The position numbers were made by a program, and so were the translations under genes. Shown here piece after piece: positions 62,567 to 64,000 of a stretch of 64,000 bases of DNA; the stretch's first letter is position 1, and each line of letters starts with the position of its first letter. Origin of the DNA: Burkholderiales bacterium (lineage in GTDB: Bacteria; Pseudomonadota; Gammaproteobacteria; Burkholderiales; Nitrosomonadaceae); assembly GCA_024235735.1 (NCBI GenBank), contig JACKLU010000009.1:48021-112020 (forward strand), given 5' to 3'. The notes under the pieces were generated by a model. The model saw only the letters and a program-made list of their open reading frames with translations. It was not told the DNA's origin and ran no database searches.

Positions 62567-63757
62567 ATGAATTTACTGGAAAAACTTGATGCAGCTGCGG
62601 CGGCAAGAAAAGCGCTGTTGCCTGAAGGTGTTGGTGCTTTTGGTATACCAATTGAAGAAGTATATTCGGCCACAGAAGCCAGAATTGGGGAACGTCGCGT
62701 ATTGCTGTTGGGAACAAACAATTACCTGGGGTTGACGTTTGCGCCTGAGTGCATACAGGCGGCGCACAAGGCGCTGGATGATGAAGGTACAGGAACAACC
62801 GGATCACGTATGGCAAACGGCAGTTATTATGGTCATCGCGCGCTTGAACGCGAATTTGCGGATTTCTATGGATGCGGCTCCGGGATTGTTTTTACCACCG
62901 GTTATCAAGCCAATTTGGGCACAATATCCGGATTAGTAGGTCGTGGCGATACGGTTCTGATTGACGGCGACTCGCATGCCAGTATTTTCGATGGTTGTAT
63001 TTTAAGCGGTGCTGAAATTATCCGTTTCAAGCACAACGACATGGCCGATATGGAAAAGCGTTTGCGCCGCCTGGGTGACCGCGCAGAAACGACGTTAATT
63101 ATCGTCGAAGGCATTTACAGCATGCTTGGTGATCAGGCGCCATTGGCTGATATAGTCGAGCTTAAAAATAAATACCGATGCACATTGTTGCTGGATGAAG
63201 CGCATTCACTCGGTGTGCTTGGAGAAACAGGGCAGGGGCTGGTGGAAAAGACGGGGCTGCAGAAAGAAGTGGATTTCATCACCGGCACGTTCAGCAAAAG
63301 CCTGTGCAGCATCGGTGGCTTCTGCGTCAGCAATCATCCGCAGCTGGATCAGCTGCGCTATGTCAGTCATCCCTACATTTTCACGGCGTCGCCATCCCCG
63401 GCAACCATTGCATCAACACGTGCTGCATTGCAACTGTTGAGGGAAGGCGGTCATCTGCGCAAACAACTCTGGAAAAACTGTACGCAGCTTTACAACAGGC
63501 TTGCGGAGATCGGTTACCAGCTGGGGCCGGAGCCAGGCCCTGTTATTGCCGCAATCCTCGACAGCCCGAAACAGGCGCTCCAGATCTGGCAGCGCTTGCT
63601 GGAGAAGAATATCTATGTAAATTTGATTTTGCCGCCCGCCGCACCTGATGGAAAATCGCTGGTGCGTTGCAGTGTCAACGCGGCGCATACCACTGAACAA
63701 ATGACGTATGTAGGTGATAGCTTCGCAAAGCTGTATCATGAAATACTGCAAAGTTAA
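62567..63757 (+). CDS. serine palmitoyltransferase-like alpha-oxoamine synthase
   Basis: 396 residues, PLP fold I. DSHASIFDGCILSGA (His stacks on PLP), VEGIYSMLGD, LLLDEAHSLGVLG and PLP Lys244 in GTFSKSLCSIGGF. The GTFSKS motif is typical of bacterial serine palmitoyltransferases rather than BioF (GTFGKALG) or KBL. With FAAL, ACP and a CerR-like SDR it forms a plausible sphingoid-base pathway. Condenses serine with acyl-ACP to 3-ketosphinganine if so. bioA elsewhere in the window makes a BioF role worth excluding. Confidence 0.85.
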   Translation: MNLLEKLDAAAAARKALLPEGVGAFGIPIEEVYSATEARIGERRVLLLGTNNYLGLTFAPECIQAAHKALDDEGTGTTGSRMANGSYYGHRALEREFADFYGCGSGIVFTTGYQANLGTISGLVGRGDTVLIDGDSHASIFDGCILSGAEIIRFKHNDMADMEKRLRRLGDRAETTLIIVEGIYSMLGDQAPLADIVELKNKYRCTLLLDEAHSLGVLGETGQGLVEKTGLQKEVDFITGTFSKSLCSIGGFCVSNHPQLDQLRYVSHPYIFTASPSPATIASTRAALQLLREGGHLRKQLWKNCTQLYNRLAEIGYQLGPEPGPVIAAILDSPKQALQIWQRLLEKNIYVNLILPPAAPDGKSLVRCSVNAAHTTEQMTYVGDSFAKLYHEILQS

Positions 63758-63769
63758 TTGCGCAGCTAT

Positions 63770-64000
63770 TTATTCCGGAGATGACGCTTCGGATAAAGCT
63801 TCAGCACTGAGCAGAATGACTTCAATCTCTTCAATGATTTCTTCCTGGCGAATTTTGTTATAGCCTAGACTCAATTGGATTTCATTTTTTTCCAGACGCT
63901 GAATGGCTTTTTCCATATGCTCCAGACGCATTTGGTTTTCAACCATCAGCGATGTATAAAAGACCTCATGCAAGGCGGCATAGAGAAAATGATCAGTTAA
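63770..64000 (-). CDS. atpG: F1Fo ATPase gamma subunit, alternate N-type (3' part only)
   Basis: The 3' 76 codons of a minus-strand gene; it continues past the right edge. It reads LYAALHEVFYTSLMVENQMRL, EHMEKAIQRLEKN, then GYNKIRQEEIIEEIEVILLSAEA, the C-terminal pattern of gamma subunits in the N-ATPase (alternate, probably Na+-pumping) operon rather than the housekeeping AtpG, which ends IITKEINEIVSGAAAV-like. Convergent with the SPT gene, 12 nt apart. Confidence 0.8.
   Translation of the reverse strand, partial: LTDHFLYAALHEVFYTSLMVENQMRLEHMEKAIQRLEKNEIQLSLGYNKIRQEEIIEEIEVILLSAEALSEASSPE

Noticed and set aside
62567..63757. bioF (8-amino-7-oxononanoate synthase) call
   Set aside because: PLP motif GTFSKS and the ACP/FAAL/SDR neighbours fit serine palmitoyltransferase better, though bioA is in the window and a tree is needed to be sure.

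Overview
The window comes from a chemolithoautotrophic ammonia-oxidising betaproteobacterium of the Nitrosomonas type. The main evidence is a complete hao-haoB-cycA-cycB cluster at 6.8-11.1 kb: octaheme hydroxylamine oxidoreductase, HaoB, cytochrome c554 and cytochrome cM552. A proteobacterial phosphoribulokinase (Calvin cycle), a hopanoid radical-SAM gene (hpnH) at the left edge and a gamma subunit of the alternate N-type F1Fo ATPase at the right edge fit this. The species cannot be fixed from sequence reading alone.

Layout. 0-2 kb: hpnH (partial), a peptidoglycan-binding lipoprotein and a 141-bp hairpin-like MITE. 2-5.3 kb: folP, glmM and a pstS-like gene behind a triple PHO-box-like repeat. 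5.8-6.5 kb: a His-rich, membrane-anchored secreted protein. 6.8-11.1 kb: the ammonia-oxidation electron-transfer cluster, ending in hairpins and a terminator. 11.4-20 kb: thrS-infC-rpmI-rplT-pheS-pheT-ihfA-merR-like, then tRNA-Pro(GGG). 20.4-23.4 kb: surE-pcm-nlpD and a YgfX-like gene. 23.5-26.9 kb: minus-strand envelope genes, including a tandemly duplicated two-gene cassette (Tyr/Gly-rich secreted protein plus Gly-zipper lipoprotein). 27-30.3 kb: prk and uvrD. 30.4-34.6 kb: two small lipoproteins and a convergent c-di-GMP pair (EAL response regulator and GGDEF protein). 34.7-38.5 kb, minus strand: rfbA-rfbC-radA-alkaline ceramidase-like gene. 38.7-40.4 kb: an MsbA-like ABC exporter that has lost every ATPase motif. 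41.2-49.7 kb: ridA, sbcB, ilvA, a coiled-coil membrane protein, a beta-CASP nuclease, bioA and a Mut7-C protein. 49.8-57.9 kb: carA-carB-greA, yhbY, rlmE and ftsH. 58-59.1 kb: wrecked IS5- and IS3-family elements. 59.5-63.8 kb: fatty acyl-AMP ligase, SDR/epimerase, ACP and serine palmitoyltransferase-like genes, which look like a sphingoid-base/ceramide pathway. Right edge: atpG of the N-ATPase (partial).

How the genes fit together. HAO oxidises hydroxylamine; electrons pass through c554 to the membrane tetraheme cM552 and on to quinone. Prk uses the resulting energy for CO2 fixation. The translation block and carAB/greA/ftsH are housekeeping. Points worth most attention: the conserved rlmE-ftsH-folP-glmM order is broken, with folP-glmM at the left end and rlmE-ftsH at the right end, and IS-like ends at both breaks; an SPT/ACP/FAAL/reductase cluster coexists with a ceramidase-family protein that keeps the known metal and catalytic residues; an intact-frame pseudo-ATPase exporter; the duplicated envelope cassette; and an infC gene whose start must be a non-canonical codon.
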